Notes under the pieces: generated by a model
Seen by the model: only the letters and a program-made list of their open reading frames with translations
Told to the model about the DNA's origin: nothing
Databases searched by the model: none
Shown: positions 43,270 through 52,986 of the stretch, in pieces
How the letters are laid out: every line of letters starts with the position of its first letter
Numbering within the stretch: the stretch's first letter is position 1
Made by a program: the position numbers and the translations under genes
Source of the DNA: Bacteroidaceae bacterium
GTDB lineage: Bacteria > Bacteroidota > Bacteroidia > Bacteroidales > Bacteroidaceae
Direction: 5' to 3'
Assembly: GCA_017938245.1 (NCBI GenBank)
Contig: JAGBBX010000003.1
Location: 1 to 64,000 of the forward strand
Length of the DNA: 64,000 nucleotides

Positions 43270-44289
43270 ATGGGTATTTTTTCATTCACACAAGATGTTG
43301 CCATTGACCTCGGCACCGCCAATACCATCATCACCTACAATGGTAAGATTGTGGTTGACGAGCCTTCGGTGGTTGCCCTTGACAACAGCACAAAAAAGAT
43401 GATTGCCGTTGGTGAGCGTGCCAAGCAGATGCACGAGAAAACCAACCCCAACATACAGACCATTCGGCCCTTGCGCGACGGTGTGATTGCCGACTTTAAT
43501 GCCTGCGAGCAGATGATGCGCGGACTCATAGAGAAGGTGAATATGGGTAGTAAACTTTTTAACCCCTCTCTCAGAATGGTAATCGGCGTTCCCTACGGCT
43601 CTACCGAGGTTGAGCTTCGTGCTGTGCGCGACTCGGCCGAGCACGCCGGTGGACGCGACGTATATCTCATCTACGAGCCTATGGCATCGGCGCTTGGTAT
43701 CGGACTCGATGTTACAGCGCCCGAGGGAAATATGGTGGTAGATATAGGTGGTGGCTCAACCGAGATTGCTGTAATCTCGCTTGGAGGTATCGTATCGAAC
43801 GGTTCGTTGCGCATTGCAGGTGACGACTTTACAGCCGACATTCAAGAGTATATGGGACGTCAGCACAACGTGCGCGTCAGCGAGCGTATGGCCGAGCGTA
43901 TAAAGATTCACGTAGGCTCGGCACTTACCGACCTTGGCGACGATGCACCACAGGACTATATCGTACACGGCCCCAACAAGATAACAGCAATGCCCCTTGA
44001 GGTTCCCGTATGTTATCAGGAGATTGCTCACTGTATCGATAAGTCAATCATAAAGATTGAGAATGCCATCATAAATGCTCTCGAGGCTACTCCTCCCGAA
44101 CTTTATGCCGATATTGTTCACAATGGTATCTTCCTCGCCGGTGGTGGCGCTCTTCTGCGCGGACTCGACAAGCGTCTATCGGATAAGATAAACATCCCCT
44201 TCCACATTGCCGAGAATCCTCTCTATTGTGTGGCAAAGGGTACAGCGTTGGCACTGAACAACCTTAACTATCCTTTCTTGATGCGATAA
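43270..44289 (+). CDS. mreB: Rod-shape-determining actin homologue MreB
   Basis: This 339-residue protein of the actin/Hsp70 ATPase fold starts with DVAIDLGTANTIITYNGKI (phosphate 1), then IGVPYGSTEVELRAVRDSA, YLIYEPMASALGIGLDV, VDIGGGSTEIAVISLGGI (phosphate 2) and GIFLAGGGALLRGLDKRL (adenosine motif). MreB filaments direct lateral wall synthesis through MreC, MreD, RodA and PBP2, which are encoded in that order immediately downstream. It begins the shape operon. Confidence 0.97.
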   Translation: MGIFSFTQDVAIDLGTANTIITYNGKIVVDEPSVVALDNSTKKMIAVGERAKQMHEKTNPNIQTIRPLRDGVIADFNACEQMMRGLIEKVNMGSKLFNPSLRMVIGVPYGSTEVELRAVRDSAEHAGGRDVYLIYEPMASALGIGLDVTAPEGNMVVDIGGGSTEIAVISLGGIVSNGSLRIAGDDFTADIQEYMGRQHNVRVSERMAERIKIHVGSALTDLGDDAPQDYIVHGPNKITAMPLEVPVCYQEIAHCIDKSIIKIENAIINALEATPPELYADIVHNGIFLAGGGALLRGLDKRLSDKINIPFHIAENPLYCVAKGTALALNNLNYPFLMR

Positions 44290-44308
44290 AAGTCAAACTC
44301 TATAAGAA

Positions 44309-45160
44309 GTGCAGACAATACTGAATTTTTTAGTAAAGCATAATCACTGGTTCCTTCTGCTTTTGCTCGAAGGAATCAGTTTTATGCTTATTGTGCACTT
44401 CAACAACTATCAGAGGGCTGCTTTTTTTACAGCCACAAATAGCACTGTGGGCGAGATATACAGTGCTATCTCAGATATTGACAGCTATTTTGGGTTGCGC
44501 AACGAGAATGAACTGCTGAAGCAACACAATGCCGAACTGCTTGGCGAGATTACCGAACTGAAGAGTGCAATGAGAGAACTCGGCAGCCGCGAAGCGCTGC
44601 TCACCGATACTATGGTACGAAACTTTGGTTCGGGGTACACATTCTTCACTGCCAATGTGGTGAATAACTCTCTAAACTCGATAAACAACTTCATCGTGCT
44701 CGATAAGGGCACCGAGGATGGTATAAGTCAGGAGATGGGCGTGTTCAGTAGCAAAGGAGTGGTGGGTGTAATATATCTTGCATCCAAGAACTATTCGTTG
44801 GTGTTGCCGCTGCTCAATAGCAAGAGCAGTACAAGCTGTCGCATTGTAGGTGATGAGGGCGCAAGCGTGCCTCTGTTGCAATGGGATGGTGGCGACATAC
44901 GTTACTCCTATCTTGTCGACCTTCCTCGTTATACAAAATTCGAGAAAGGCGATACTGTGGTGACAAGCGGGCACTCCGAGATATTCCCCGGTGGTATAAC
45001 CGTTGGTACGATAGAGGACGTAGAGAATTCGGTCGACGGAATGTTCTACCGCGCAAAGGTAAGGTTATCTACAAACTTTGCCAGCCTGGAGTCGGTTTTT
45101 GTGGTAGGCAACAAGGGACAATCCGAACTTAAGGAGTTAATGAATAAAATACCCGAGTAA
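44309..45160 (+). CDS. mreC: Rod-shape-determining protein MreC
   Basis: This 283-residue protein starts at a GTG (44309), 19 bp after mreB. One N-terminal membrane helix (HWFLLLLLEGISFMLIV) is followed by a coiled coil (ENELLKQHNAELLGEITEL) and the two beta-barrel domains of MreC, with VLDKGTEDGISQEMGVFS and DTVVTSGHSEIFPGGITVG. MreC is periplasmic and activates PBP2-RodA. The mreD start overlaps its stop by one base. Confidence 0.94.
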   Translation: MQTILNFLVKHNHWFLLLLLEGISFMLIVHFNNYQRAAFFTATNSTVGEIYSAISDIDSYFGLRNENELLKQHNAELLGEITELKSAMRELGSREALLTDTMVRNFGSGYTFFTANVVNNSLNSINNFIVLDKGTEDGISQEMGVFSSKGVVGVIYLASKNYSLVLPLLNSKSSTSCRIVGDEGASVPLLQWDGGDIRYSYLVDLPRYTKFEKGDTVVTSGHSEIFPGGITVGTIEDVENSVDGMFYRAKVRLSTNFASLESVFVVGNKGQSELKELMNKIPE

Positions 45161-45660
45161 TGACAAGAGTCTATTTTATAAGACTGCGCAATTTTCTCCT
45201 GACGACGCTTGCTCAGGTGCTCATATTCAGCCAAATTCATCTGTTTGGCTACGCTACAGCGTATATATATATCATTTTCTTGCTTAAACTGCCACGCCAC
45301 ACTACACGTAATGAGCTAATGCTGTGGGCGTTCATAATGGGACTCATTGTTGATATATTCGCTAATACTCCGGGAGTAAACAGTGCAGCAGCTACACTTA
45401 TGGCATTTGCTCGCGGATATATACTCGAGAGTTTTGTTCAAAAAGGCACTCCCGATGACTTTGTTCCCTCAGCGGCGACAATGAGCTGGAGTAAATATAT
45501 TGTTTACTCAATAACCTCGCTGTTGTTTTTCTGTACTATCCTTTTTCTATTGGAACTATTTACAATAAGCTATCCCGTTACTCTGCTTATGGGAGTGGGT
45601 GGAAGCACTCTCCTTACGTTACTGTTTATTATTGCAACAGAATTTTTCAACCGCAAGTAG
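45160..45660 (+). CDS. mreD: Rod-shape-determining membrane protein MreD
   Basis: This 166-residue protein has about five membrane helices and little else, with the MreD pattern LFGYATAYIYIIFLLKLP and WAFIMGLIVDIFANTPGVN, the latter being the most conserved family segment. It is part of the elongasome. The start overlaps the mreC stop and the PBP2 gene begins 6 bp after it. Confidence 0.92.
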   Translation: MTRVYFIRLRNFLLTTLAQVLIFSQIHLFGYATAYIYIIFLLKLPRHTTRNELMLWAFIMGLIVDIFANTPGVNSAAATLMAFARGYILESFVQKGTPDDFVPSAATMSWSKYIVYSITSLLFFCTILFLLELFTISYPVTLLMGVGGSTLLTLLFIIATEFFNRK

Positions 45661-45666
45661 GCAGCT

Positions 45667-47502
45667 ATGAGGAATTTCGACAATGAGAAGCGTAAATATG
45701 TATTGGGTGCAGTGGTAATTGTTGTGCTGTTGGTATATGTGGCACAGCTTTTTAATCTGCAGATACTGAGCGACGAATATAAGGACAAGGCCGATAGCAA
45801 TGCTTTTTATAAAAAGACGCTATATCCTGCCCGAGGCCTTATGTACGACCGTAAAGGGCGTCTGCTCGTATATAATCAGCCGGCTTACGATGTTACATTC
45901 ATTCCTCGTGAGATTCGTAAGGTCGATACTCTTGACTTGTGCAATACGTTGGGTATTACCGTCGACGACTTTAACGACCGTATGAAACGTTTGCGCCGCA
46001 GTAGAGGCTACTCGAGTTACACCGAGCAGGTGTTTATGAGCCGCCTCTCGGCCGAGGAGTTTGCAAAATTCCAGGAGAAAATGTACCGTTTTCCCGGCTT
46101 TTATGTGCAGAAACGCTCTATTCGCCAATATGCATATGGAGCAGCAGGAGCACTTTTTGGAGATATAGGCGAGGTGTCGCAGAAGAAGATTGATAGTGAC
46201 CCCTATTATACCCGAGGCGACTACATTGGCACACAGGGACTCGAAGCGTCGTACGAGTCTGTGTTACGTGGAAAGAAAGGTACCGAGATGCTTCTGCGCG
46301 ATGCATACGGCCGCATACAGGGTAACTATCTTAACGGTGCGCACGACACAATGCCTACTGCGGGAAAAGACCTTACGTTGGGCCTTGATATTGAGTTACA
46401 GGCATTGGGCGAGGAGCTTATGAAAGATAAGATAGGCAGTATTGTTGCCATAGAACCCTCGACGGGGGAGATTCTGTGTATGGTATCGGCACCCACATAC
46501 GACCCCCGTCTTTTGGTTGGTCGTCAGCGAGGCGAGAATCATAAAAGACTGTCACAGGACAAACGCAAGCCGCTTATGAATCGTGCCGTGATGGGAACGT
46601 ATCCTCCCGGCTCAACATTCAAAACCTCGCAGGCGCTCACATTCTTACAGGAGGGCATAATAACACCCGAGACAAATTTCCCCTGTTCGGGTGGTTTCCG
46701 ATTCAATAAGTTCAAGCTTGGTTGTCACGCTCACTCCTCTCCGCTACCGCTTGCTCCATCTATTGCTACATCGTGCAATGCTTATTTCTGCTGGGGGCTT
46801 GTGCGAATGTTCTCTTCTAACAAATATAGTGGCACAGCCGAGGCTATGAACCGTTGGCGCGACTATATGGTGTCTATGGGATTCGGATATCGCTTAGGCA
46901 TTGACCTGCCCGGCGAAGCACGAGGAATGATACCCAATGCCGATTATTATACCAAGCACTACGGGAAATACTGGAATGCGGTAACAGTGATAAGTATCTC
47001 CATCGGTCAAGGCGAGGTAACGCTTACTCCGCTGCAGATAGCTAATCTGTGCGCAACGATAGCCAATAGAGGAACGTATATTGCACCACATCTTGTGAGT
47101 AGCATAAAAGGCGATACGATAGCTTCGAAGTATAAGGAGCCGCGCAAGACGATGGCCGAACGTAAAGCATACGAAGATGTTGTAGAGGGTATGCGTCAGG
47201 CAGTCCTTAATGGCACCTGCCGAGGAGCAAATATTCCCGGTATCGAGGTGTGTGGAAAGACAGGTACAGCACAGAATCGTGGTAAGGACCACTCGGCATT
47301 CATTGGTTTTGCTCCAAAAGATAACCCCAAGATTGCTGTAGCGGTATATGTCGAGAATGGAGGTTTTGGTGCTGAATTTGGAGTTCCCATAGGTGCGTTA
47401 CTTATGGAAAAGTATCTTAACGATACGCTGCGCGAAGAGAGTAAGGCAAAAGCCGAATATATTAAGAACAGAGTTATTTACTATGGAGAGGGAGAGAGGT
47501 AA
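45667..47502 (+). CDS. mrdA: Penicillin-binding protein 2 (peptidoglycan transpeptidase)
   Basis: This 611-residue class B PBP has one N-terminal membrane helix (LGAVVIVVLLVYVAQLF) and a pedestal domain starting ARGLMYDRKGRLLVYNQ. The transpeptidase motifs are STFK in PPGSTFKTSQAL, SCN in IATSCNAYF, and KTGTAQ. It forms crosslinks in new wall and works with the glycan polymerase RodA, encoded next with a 20-bp overlap. Length and order match the mrd gene pair of other Bacteroidales. Confidence 0.96.
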   Translation: MRNFDNEKRKYVLGAVVIVVLLVYVAQLFNLQILSDEYKDKADSNAFYKKTLYPARGLMYDRKGRLLVYNQPAYDVTFIPREIRKVDTLDLCNTLGITVDDFNDRMKRLRRSRGYSSYTEQVFMSRLSAEEFAKFQEKMYRFPGFYVQKRSIRQYAYGAAGALFGDIGEVSQKKIDSDPYYTRGDYIGTQGLEASYESVLRGKKGTEMLLRDAYGRIQGNYLNGAHDTMPTAGKDLTLGLDIELQALGEELMKDKIGSIVAIEPSTGEILCMVSAPTYDPRLLVGRQRGENHKRLSQDKRKPLMNRAVMGTYPPGSTFKTSQALTFLQEGIITPETNFPCSGGFRFNKFKLGCHAHSSPLPLAPSIATSCNAYFCWGLVRMFSSNKYSGTAEAMNRWRDYMVSMGFGYRLGIDLPGEARGMIPNADYYTKHYGKYWNAVTVISISIGQGEVTLTPLQIANLCATIANRGTYIAPHLVSSIKGDTIASKYKEPRKTMAERKAYEDVVEGMRQAVLNGTCRGANIPGIEVCGKTGTAQNRGKDHSAFIGFAPKDNPKIAVAVYVENGGFGAEFGVPIGALLMEKYLNDTLREESKAKAEYIKNRVIYYGEGER

Positions 47503-48949
47503 TATATTACGGCAGATAGATTGGTTGACTGTAGGGCTTTATCTGACGCTTGCCATAATGGGCTGGTTCGCTATCTGCGGTGCCAGCTACAGCTACATCG
47601 AAACCGATATTCTGGAATTCCTCAGTCCATCGGAACGTACAGGTAAGCAGGCAATGTGGATGGGTGTCTCAATGTTTGTGGGAATATTTCTGCTCTGTAT
47701 CGATAAACGCATATACAAAGACTGGTCGTTTATAATTTATATCTTCTTTATATTGTTGGGAGTACTCACAATATTTATTGCAAAAGACATAAAGGGTTCT
47801 CGCTCGTGGATTTCTATCGGCAGTTTCAGTTTGCAGCCTGCCGAGTTTATGAAATTTGCCACTACGTTGGCATTGGCAAGTTTCATCAGTAAACGCGGAT
47901 ACAATATAAACAACAAGATGGATTTTATAAAGAGCACAGCAATATTCTTGTTGCCGATGCTTGTAATTGTATCGCAACGCGAGACTGGCAGTGCTCTTGT
48001 CTATCTGGCATTCTTCCTTGTGCTTTATCGCGAGGGTATGACGGGGCTTCTCTTGCTCACTGCTGTAAGTGCCGTCGTCTATTTTGTGGTAGGAATAAGG
48101 TTCGGTGAAGAGAGTATTGCCGGATTGGATGTCTCTGTGGGCCACTATGCGGTGCTGTTGCTTATACAGATATTCTCTCTTGCGCTACTGAAATTCGGTT
48201 GTCGTCACGATAAGAGTTTCTTGATTCTCTTCGCGGTAAATACCATAGGCACACTGCTTGCCTATTGGATTGCTGTGTATATAATAGCATTTAATATTAT
48301 AATAGTACAATATCTGCTCATTATATTCAGCATACTCTATTTGTTGGTTCGTGTGAAATTAGCCAAGGAGAAGAGTAATCTATGGGTGGTGCTTTTTATG
48401 TGTGGCTCAATGGCTTTCTATGCATCGTGCGATTATGTTATGCATAATGTGCTGCAAGACCATCAGAGGGTGCGTATCGAGGTGTTGCTTGGACTGAAAG
48501 AGGATCTTTCGGGTGCCGGTTACAATGTTCATCAGTCTAAGATTGCCATAGGCTCGGGTGGAGTGAGTGGAAAGGGTTTCCTCAACGGGACGCAGACCAA
48601 GCTGAAATATGTCCCCGAACAGGATACCGACTTTATCTTCTGTACCATTGGCGAGGAGCAGGGCTTTATTGGTTCGACAGCGGTGCTTGTGCTGTTTGCT
48701 GTTTTTATATTGCGTCTTATGTCGTTAGCCGAGCGACAGAACGACCGTTTCGGGCGTGTCTATGGCTATTCGCTTGCCTCTATCTTCTTTTTTCACTTTA
48801 CCATCAATGTGGGTATGGTGCTTGGTATTATGCCTGTGATTGGTATTCCACTGCCTTTCTTTAGCTATGGAGGTTCGTCGTTTCTGGGCTTTTCTATATT
48901 GTTGTTCAGCTTCCTTAGAATTGATGCCGACCGCAATGTGAAAGTCTGA
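47483..48949 (+). CDS. rodA: Peptidoglycan glycosyltransferase RodA (SEDS family)
   Basis: I chose the ATG at 47483 (MERERGNILRQIDWLTVGLY), which overlaps mrdA by 20 bp; the open frame extends further upstream only within mrdA. The 488-residue protein has about ten to twelve membrane helices and the SEDS signatures GSRSWISIGSFSLQPAEF, ESGSALVYLA-like RETGSALVYL, QDTDFIFCTIGEEQGFIGS and LPFFSYGGSSF. The stretch at residues about 220-330 between the conserved blocks is longer than in E. coli RodA, as is usual in Bacteroidota. It polymerises lipid II. Its 3' end overlaps convergent gldH by 35 bp. Confidence 0.94.
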   Translation: MERERGNILRQIDWLTVGLYLTLAIMGWFAICGASYSYIETDILEFLSPSERTGKQAMWMGVSMFVGIFLLCIDKRIYKDWSFIIYIFFILLGVLTIFIAKDIKGSRSWISIGSFSLQPAEFMKFATTLALASFISKRGYNINNKMDFIKSTAIFLLPMLVIVSQRETGSALVYLAFFLVLYREGMTGLLLLTAVSAVVYFVVGIRFGEESIAGLDVSVGHYAVLLLIQIFSLALLKFGCRHDKSFLILFAVNTIGTLLAYWIAVYIIAFNIIIVQYLLIIFSILYLLVRVKLAKEKSNLWVVLFMCGSMAFYASCDYVMHNVLQDHQRVRIEVLLGLKEDLSGAGYNVHQSKIAIGSGGVSGKGFLNGTQTKLKYVPEQDTDFIFCTIGEEQGFIGSTAVLVLFAVFILRLMSLAERQNDRFGRVYGYSLASIFFFHFTINVGMVLGIMPVIGIPLPFFSYGGSSFLGFSILLFSFLRIDADRNVKV

Positions 48950-49409
48950 TGCCAACGTCGGAGACTCCTTGCAGCTGCTTGTCATCCATCAGATGCGATA
49001 CTCTTATTGTTATTGTATCGCTTGGCAGAATCTCTATAGTATCTATCGGAAAACTCGTTTGTCGCAGTATCCCTGCGGTAGTTCCTCGTATGTGTCCCGA
49101 GTCGTCGTATAACTCGCATAGCAGAGTATCTACTACTGTGTCTCTCTGTAGCTCGGAGAATCGTTCGATGCGCAGGAAGAGTTCTTTGTATCTGTAGTCG
49201 CTGTTACTGCGCAATTCGACGTCGAGCCGGCACGAGAACTTGTATTCATTTGTTGGGGCGTATGTAAATGTCAGAGTATCGGACGACTCCCAACAGCCTC
49301 CTACACCGTAATATTGGTGAAAGAGGCTGTCACACGATACAAGCAGCATAATTGCCAATGTTGTACCTATCTTACTGAGCAGGTTTATCTTTTCCTGCAC
49401 CATTTTCAT
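48915..49409 (-). CDS. gldH: Gliding-motility lipoprotein GldH
   Basis: The product is 164 residues from the ATG at 49409 (a second ATG at 49403 is possible). The choice gives a lipoprotein signal with lipobox LVSC (MLLVSCDSLFHQYYGVGG); longer frames only read through ricT. The mature beta-rich domain has YAPTNEYKFSCRLDVELR and SFPIDTIEILPSDTITIRVSH, matching GldH. GldH is a lipoprotein needed for gliding in Flavobacterium, but is also kept in non-gliding Bacteroidales beside ricT and holB, where its job is unclear. It overlaps ricT by 38 bp and the convergent rodA by 35 bp. Confidence 0.85.
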   Translation of the reverse strand: MKMVQEKINLLSKIGTTLAIMLLVSCDSLFHQYYGVGGCWESSDTLTFTYAPTNEYKFSCRLDVELRSNSDYRYKELFLRIERFSELQRDTVVDTLLCELYDDSGHIRGTTAGILRQTSFPIDTIEILPSDTITIRVSHLMDDKQLQGVSDVGIRLSHCGRHQF

Positions 49410-50664
49410 TGTTTTTTCCTCGGTTGTTGCCTTTGTAGCGTTTGTAACGACGCTCGGGGCGATTCTCGTTTTCGCCTCTCTCGGCGGTGTTATTGTCGTT
49501 TCTGTTCTCGCCCTCCTCGCGCTTGGTATCACGACGTTCGTGGCGATGTTCGTTGCCTCCCTCGTTTTTTTGCGCTCCTCCGCCTTTGCGACGTTTCTTC
49601 TTGTTATTGCTGTCGAAGCGTGTTATGTTCTCCTGTTCCAACAGGTCGGCCGACTGCTTCTCTTCGGCTGCGGTTGTTGAGAGTGATTCGGGACGCTCAC
49701 CTCGTTTATTCATCTCTATTATGGCATTGGCACGCTTTACCGATATAGTAACAAGATTTGCAGCCAAATGCTTGTCGGTAGAGTAGGTGAGTTCTCCACG
49801 CAGAATGTCGGCTTTAAAGAAATAGTATGTACCATCTTTTGTCTCTAACTCGGTCTCGCGTGAAGGCATTCCGCGCGAAGCCTCGACGTATGCGTCCACC
49901 TCGTAGTTAAGACAACATTTTAGTTTGGCACACTGTCCTGCCAGTTTCTGGGGGTTCAGTGATATATCCTGGAAACGTGCGGCCGAGGTAGATACCGATA
50001 CAAAGTTGGTGGTAAAGGTTGCACAGCAAAGCTCGCGTCCGCAAGGGCCTATTCCACCTATGCGTCCTGCCTCTTGTCGTGCTCCAATCTGTTTCATCTC
50101 AATCTTTATTCTAAATACATCGGCAAGCACTTTGATTAGCTGTCTGAAGTCGACACGATTATCGGCAATGTAGTAGAATATGGCTTTCAGACCATCACCC
50201 TGATACTCGACGTCGCCAATTTTCATATCCAGCTCAAGGTCTTTTGCTATTTGGCGTGAGCGTATCATTGTATCGTGCTCGCGAGCCTTGGCCTCGGCAA
50301 ATTTTTCCATATCAACCGGCTTTGCCTTGCGATATATGCGCTTAAACTCCGATTCGGGAGTAAGGCGCGTCTTCTTTAATTGCAGCAACACAAGGCGTCC
50401 CGTGAGTGTAACAGTACCAATATCGTGTCCCGGGGTGGCCTCTACAGCTACAATATCACCTTTCTTAAGGGGTATGCCGTTGCTGTTACGATAGTATCCC
50501 TTACGTGTATTCTTGAACTGTACCTCTACAATATCGGTGTCCTCGTAGTTGCCGGGAATGCCTGCAAGCCAGTCAAAGGTGTTAAGGGGGGCATCCATCT
50601 TGCCGCAACCCTCGCAGCATATTCCCGAACAGCAGTTTGTATCTCTATTTTTGCAATCTTTCAT
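49372..50664 (-). CDS. ricT: RicT/YaaT-type PSP1-domain protein
   Basis: This 430-residue protein opens with a cysteine cluster (CCSGICCEGCGK) and then the PSP1 domain (residues about 40-270): VQFKNTRKGYYRNSNGIPL, KAIFYYIADNRVDFRQLIK, IGGIGPCGRELCC and QCAKLKCCLNYE. The last 90 residues form a disordered, very basic tail rich in Arg, Lys, Asn and Glu. In Bacillus RicT (YaaT) with RicA and RicF assists RNase Y; the Bacteroidota function is not established. The order holB-ricT-gldH is usual for the order. Confidence 0.93.
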   Translation of the reverse strand: MKDCKNRDTNCCSGICCEGCGKMDAPLNTFDWLAGIPGNYEDTDIVEVQFKNTRKGYYRNSNGIPLKKGDIVAVEATPGHDIGTVTLTGRLVLLQLKKTRLTPESEFKRIYRKAKPVDMEKFAEAKAREHDTMIRSRQIAKDLELDMKIGDVEYQGDGLKAIFYYIADNRVDFRQLIKVLADVFRIKIEMKQIGARQEAGRIGGIGPCGRELCCATFTTNFVSVSTSAARFQDISLNPQKLAGQCAKLKCCLNYEVDAYVEASRGMPSRETELETKDGTYYFFKADILRGELTYSTDKHLAANLVTISVKRANAIIEMNKRGERPESLSTTAAEEKQSADLLEQENITRFDSNNKKKRRKGGGAQKNEGGNEHRHERRDTKREEGENRNDNNTAERGENENRPERRYKRYKGNNRGKNNENGAGKDKPAQ

Positions 50665-50666
50665 TT

Positions 50667-51803
50667 TTATCTGTTCTTAATCCAAACAATCATTCTTAAT
50701 GACATATCAAAAAAGACCATTTTGGCATTTACATTCTGTTCAATGTGCCTTTGCGCCTCGGATAGTTCTTCGACTATGCCGAAGATATTTTTCTCGTTGA
50801 CGTAGGGCGAGAATCGCACCGAGAAGTTACGCTCGGCAGGATTCATTGACAACATTTCGTCGCGTTTGAAATTCATAATAAAATTTTCGCGTATCATACG
50901 CTGGCAGTAGTCGAGCAGGTGCTTCTGACGTTCTCGTCCCAATGCTGCTACCTGTTCGCTCCACTTTTTCATTTCGCGTATGTTACGGGCATAAGCTACA
51001 CGCATCATCTGCATAAATAGCTCAAGATATAACTCCTTGTCGCTGTCGACACGCAGATGCTCCTCGGCTTTCTCCCAACTGCCCCCGCTCTGACGTGCAA
51101 CGCTATCGGCATCGTCGGGTGTCAGGTGGTAACGCTTCACAAGTGCCCCGGCAATATCCTCGGGTGTGATAGCTGGAATATCGATGCGCTGTGTGCGGCT
51201 GAGAATGGTGGGTATTATAGCCTCGGGCTCCTCAGATACAAGAATAAAAAGTGTCTCCTTTGGCGGCTCTTCGATAATTTTAAGAAGTTTGTTCGAGCAC
51301 ACCTCTTTCATCTTCTCGGGTAGCCATATTATAACAATTTTCCATCCTCCCTCACGCGATTGCAACGATAGCTTATGCAGAATCTCGCTGCTCTCGCGTT
51401 CATATATCATAGGCTGTTGGTTCTCTACTCCCATCTTTGATAACCAGTCGGCATATGTCAAATATGGGTTAGAGATAAAAAGTTCGCGCCACTGAGCAAT
51501 ATAATCGTCGCTAACGGGTGGAGTGTCCGAGCTGCTCCCCCTCTTTTTCAATACCGGGAACACAAAATGTAGGTCGCTGTGTATCAGTTTGTTTACTTTT
51601 GTGCAGGTGGCGCAGGCTGCACACGCGTCGCCATTGTGTCGGTTGTTACACAGCAGATAGTGTGCCACTGCCACTGCCAACGGTAGCTTTCCGTTTCCTC
51701 GTGGCCCGGCAAGCAGCAGCGCGTGCGGCATTCGATTCTCGTCGACAAGGCGACGCAGTTGTATTTTAATAGCTTCCTGTCCTATAACATCTGCAAACAT
51801 CAT
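50667..51803 (-). CDS. holB: DNA polymerase III clamp-loader subunit delta'
   Basis: This 378-residue AAA+ protein starts FADVIGQEAIKIQLRRLV with a P-loop-like LAGPRGNGKLPLAVAVAHYL, a zinc-binding insert CNNRHNGDACAACATCTKV, and ILSRTQRIDIPAI as the sensor region. KLLKIIEEPPKETLFILVSE is the characteristic SRC-like part of delta'. The C-terminal 150 residues form the helical collar. It helps open the sliding clamp at the replication fork. It lies 22 bp after metF and 2 bp before ricT. Confidence 0.93.
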   Translation of the reverse strand: MMFADVIGQEAIKIQLRRLVDENRMPHALLLAGPRGNGKLPLAVAVAHYLLCNNRHNGDACAACATCTKVNKLIHSDLHFVFPVLKKRGSSSDTPPVSDDYIAQWRELFISNPYLTYADWLSKMGVENQQPMIYERESSEILHKLSLQSREGGWKIVIIWLPEKMKEVCSNKLLKIIEEPPKETLFILVSEEPEAIIPTILSRTQRIDIPAITPEDIAGALVKRYHLTPDDADSVARQSGGSWEKAEEHLRVDSDKELYLELFMQMMRVAYARNIREMKKWSEQVAALGRERQKHLLDYCQRMIRENFIMNFKRDEMLSMNPAERNFSVRFSPYVNEKNIFGIVEELSEAQRHIEQNVNAKMVFFDMSLRMIVWIKNR

Positions 51804-51825
51804 ACTCCCACTCCTGAAAAAAGGG

Positions 51826-52779
51826 TTAATATATTGCCTTTGCTATCTCGCATACGCTATCTACTGCATTGAGTGTGTAGAAATGTATGCTTGGTACTCC
51901 GTTTGCGATAAGTTCGCGGCACTGCCGGGTACACCACTCGCGACCCACTTGCACTGCCGACGCGTCGTCCTTGCATTTTAGCATCTCGGTAACAAGTGCA
52001 TCGGGAAGGTCGACACGGAAAGTCTTTGGCAGAATATTCAGCTGCGAGAGACGGTAGATGGGCTTTATTCCCGGAATAATGGGTACATTAATCCCAGCCT
52101 CACGTGCGCGACGTACAAACTCGAAATATTTCTCATTGTCGAAAAACATCTGCGTAACAGCATATTCGGCACCCTCGTCAACCTTTCTCTTCAGCCAGGC
52201 AATGTCACTGTCGAGGTTGGGCGCCTCTTCGTGCTTCTCGGGGTAGCAGGCAACGCCGTATGAGAAACGTGCACCACGCTCTTTCATCTGCGAACCATCG
52301 AGGAAAAAACCCTCGTTGAATCTGTTCACCTGTCGTTGCAGGTCTATTGCGTGTGTGTGTCCCTGCTGACGTGGAGCACCATTCTTATCATCCTTAACCT
52401 TGTCGCCCTGCAGTACCAGAATATCTGTTATTCCCGATAGTTGCAGGTCTATTAGTACGTATTCGGTCTCTTCGAGCGTATATCCGTTGCACAGGATGTG
52501 TGGCACTACGGGAATACCGTAACGATGGTGTATAGCTGTTGCAATGGCAACTGTTCCGGGGCGACGGCGTATGCTCGAGCGCTTGAAAAGTCCGTCACCC
52601 ATATCAACATATACATTCTCGCTGTGGTGTGTTGTTATATTGATATATTTCGGGTCGAACTCCATCAGTTTATCTATAGAGCCGAAAAGCCTTGTTGTTC
52701 CCGTTCCCTTTATTGGTGGGAGAACCTCGAACGAAAAGGCTGTTTTCTCAGATGAATTTATGCAGTCAATTACTCTCAT
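51826..52779 (-). CDS. metF: 5,10-methylenetetrahydrofolate reductase
   Basis: This 317-residue FAD-dependent TIM-barrel enzyme has FSFEVLPPIKGTGTTRLF at the N-terminus, with the catalytic Glu, then ITTHHSENV, PHILCNGYTLEE, ILVLQGDK and FSYGVACYPEKHEEAPN, then AEYAVTQMFFDNEKYFEF and VPIIPGIKPIYRLSQL. It converts methylene- to methyl-tetrahydrofolate for methionine synthesis. It is first of a leftward set with holB (22-bp gap); no metE or metH is in the window and no SAM riboswitch was recognised in the 240 bp upstream. Confidence 0.96.
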   Translation of the reverse strand: MRVIDCINSSEKTAFSFEVLPPIKGTGTTRLFGSIDKLMEFDPKYINITTHHSENVYVDMGDGLFKRSSIRRRPGTVAIATAIHHRYGIPVVPHILCNGYTLEETEYVLIDLQLSGITDILVLQGDKVKDDKNGAPRQQGHTHAIDLQRQVNRFNEGFFLDGSQMKERGARFSYGVACYPEKHEEAPNLDSDIAWLKRKVDEGAEYAVTQMFFDNEKYFEFVRRAREAGINVPIIPGIKPIYRLSQLNILPKTFRVDLPDALVTEMLKCKDDASAVQVGREWCTRQCRELIANGVPSIHFYTLNAVDSVCEIAKAIY

Positions 52780-52986
52780 TTTCTTTTATTTTACAGGTGG
52801 ATAGCTGTTAATGTGTCTTTTACTATTTGCGCCATTATGACAGCAAAAAACGTGGTCTACTCCACCATATAGTCATTAATTTGCGAAAATAGTGTTTTTT
52901 TTTCAAAAACAGTGAACAGAATGTGTAAAACATTTGCTTTCCCCGATAAAAAAGAGTCGCTTCTGATATTCTTCGTAATAATTCAC

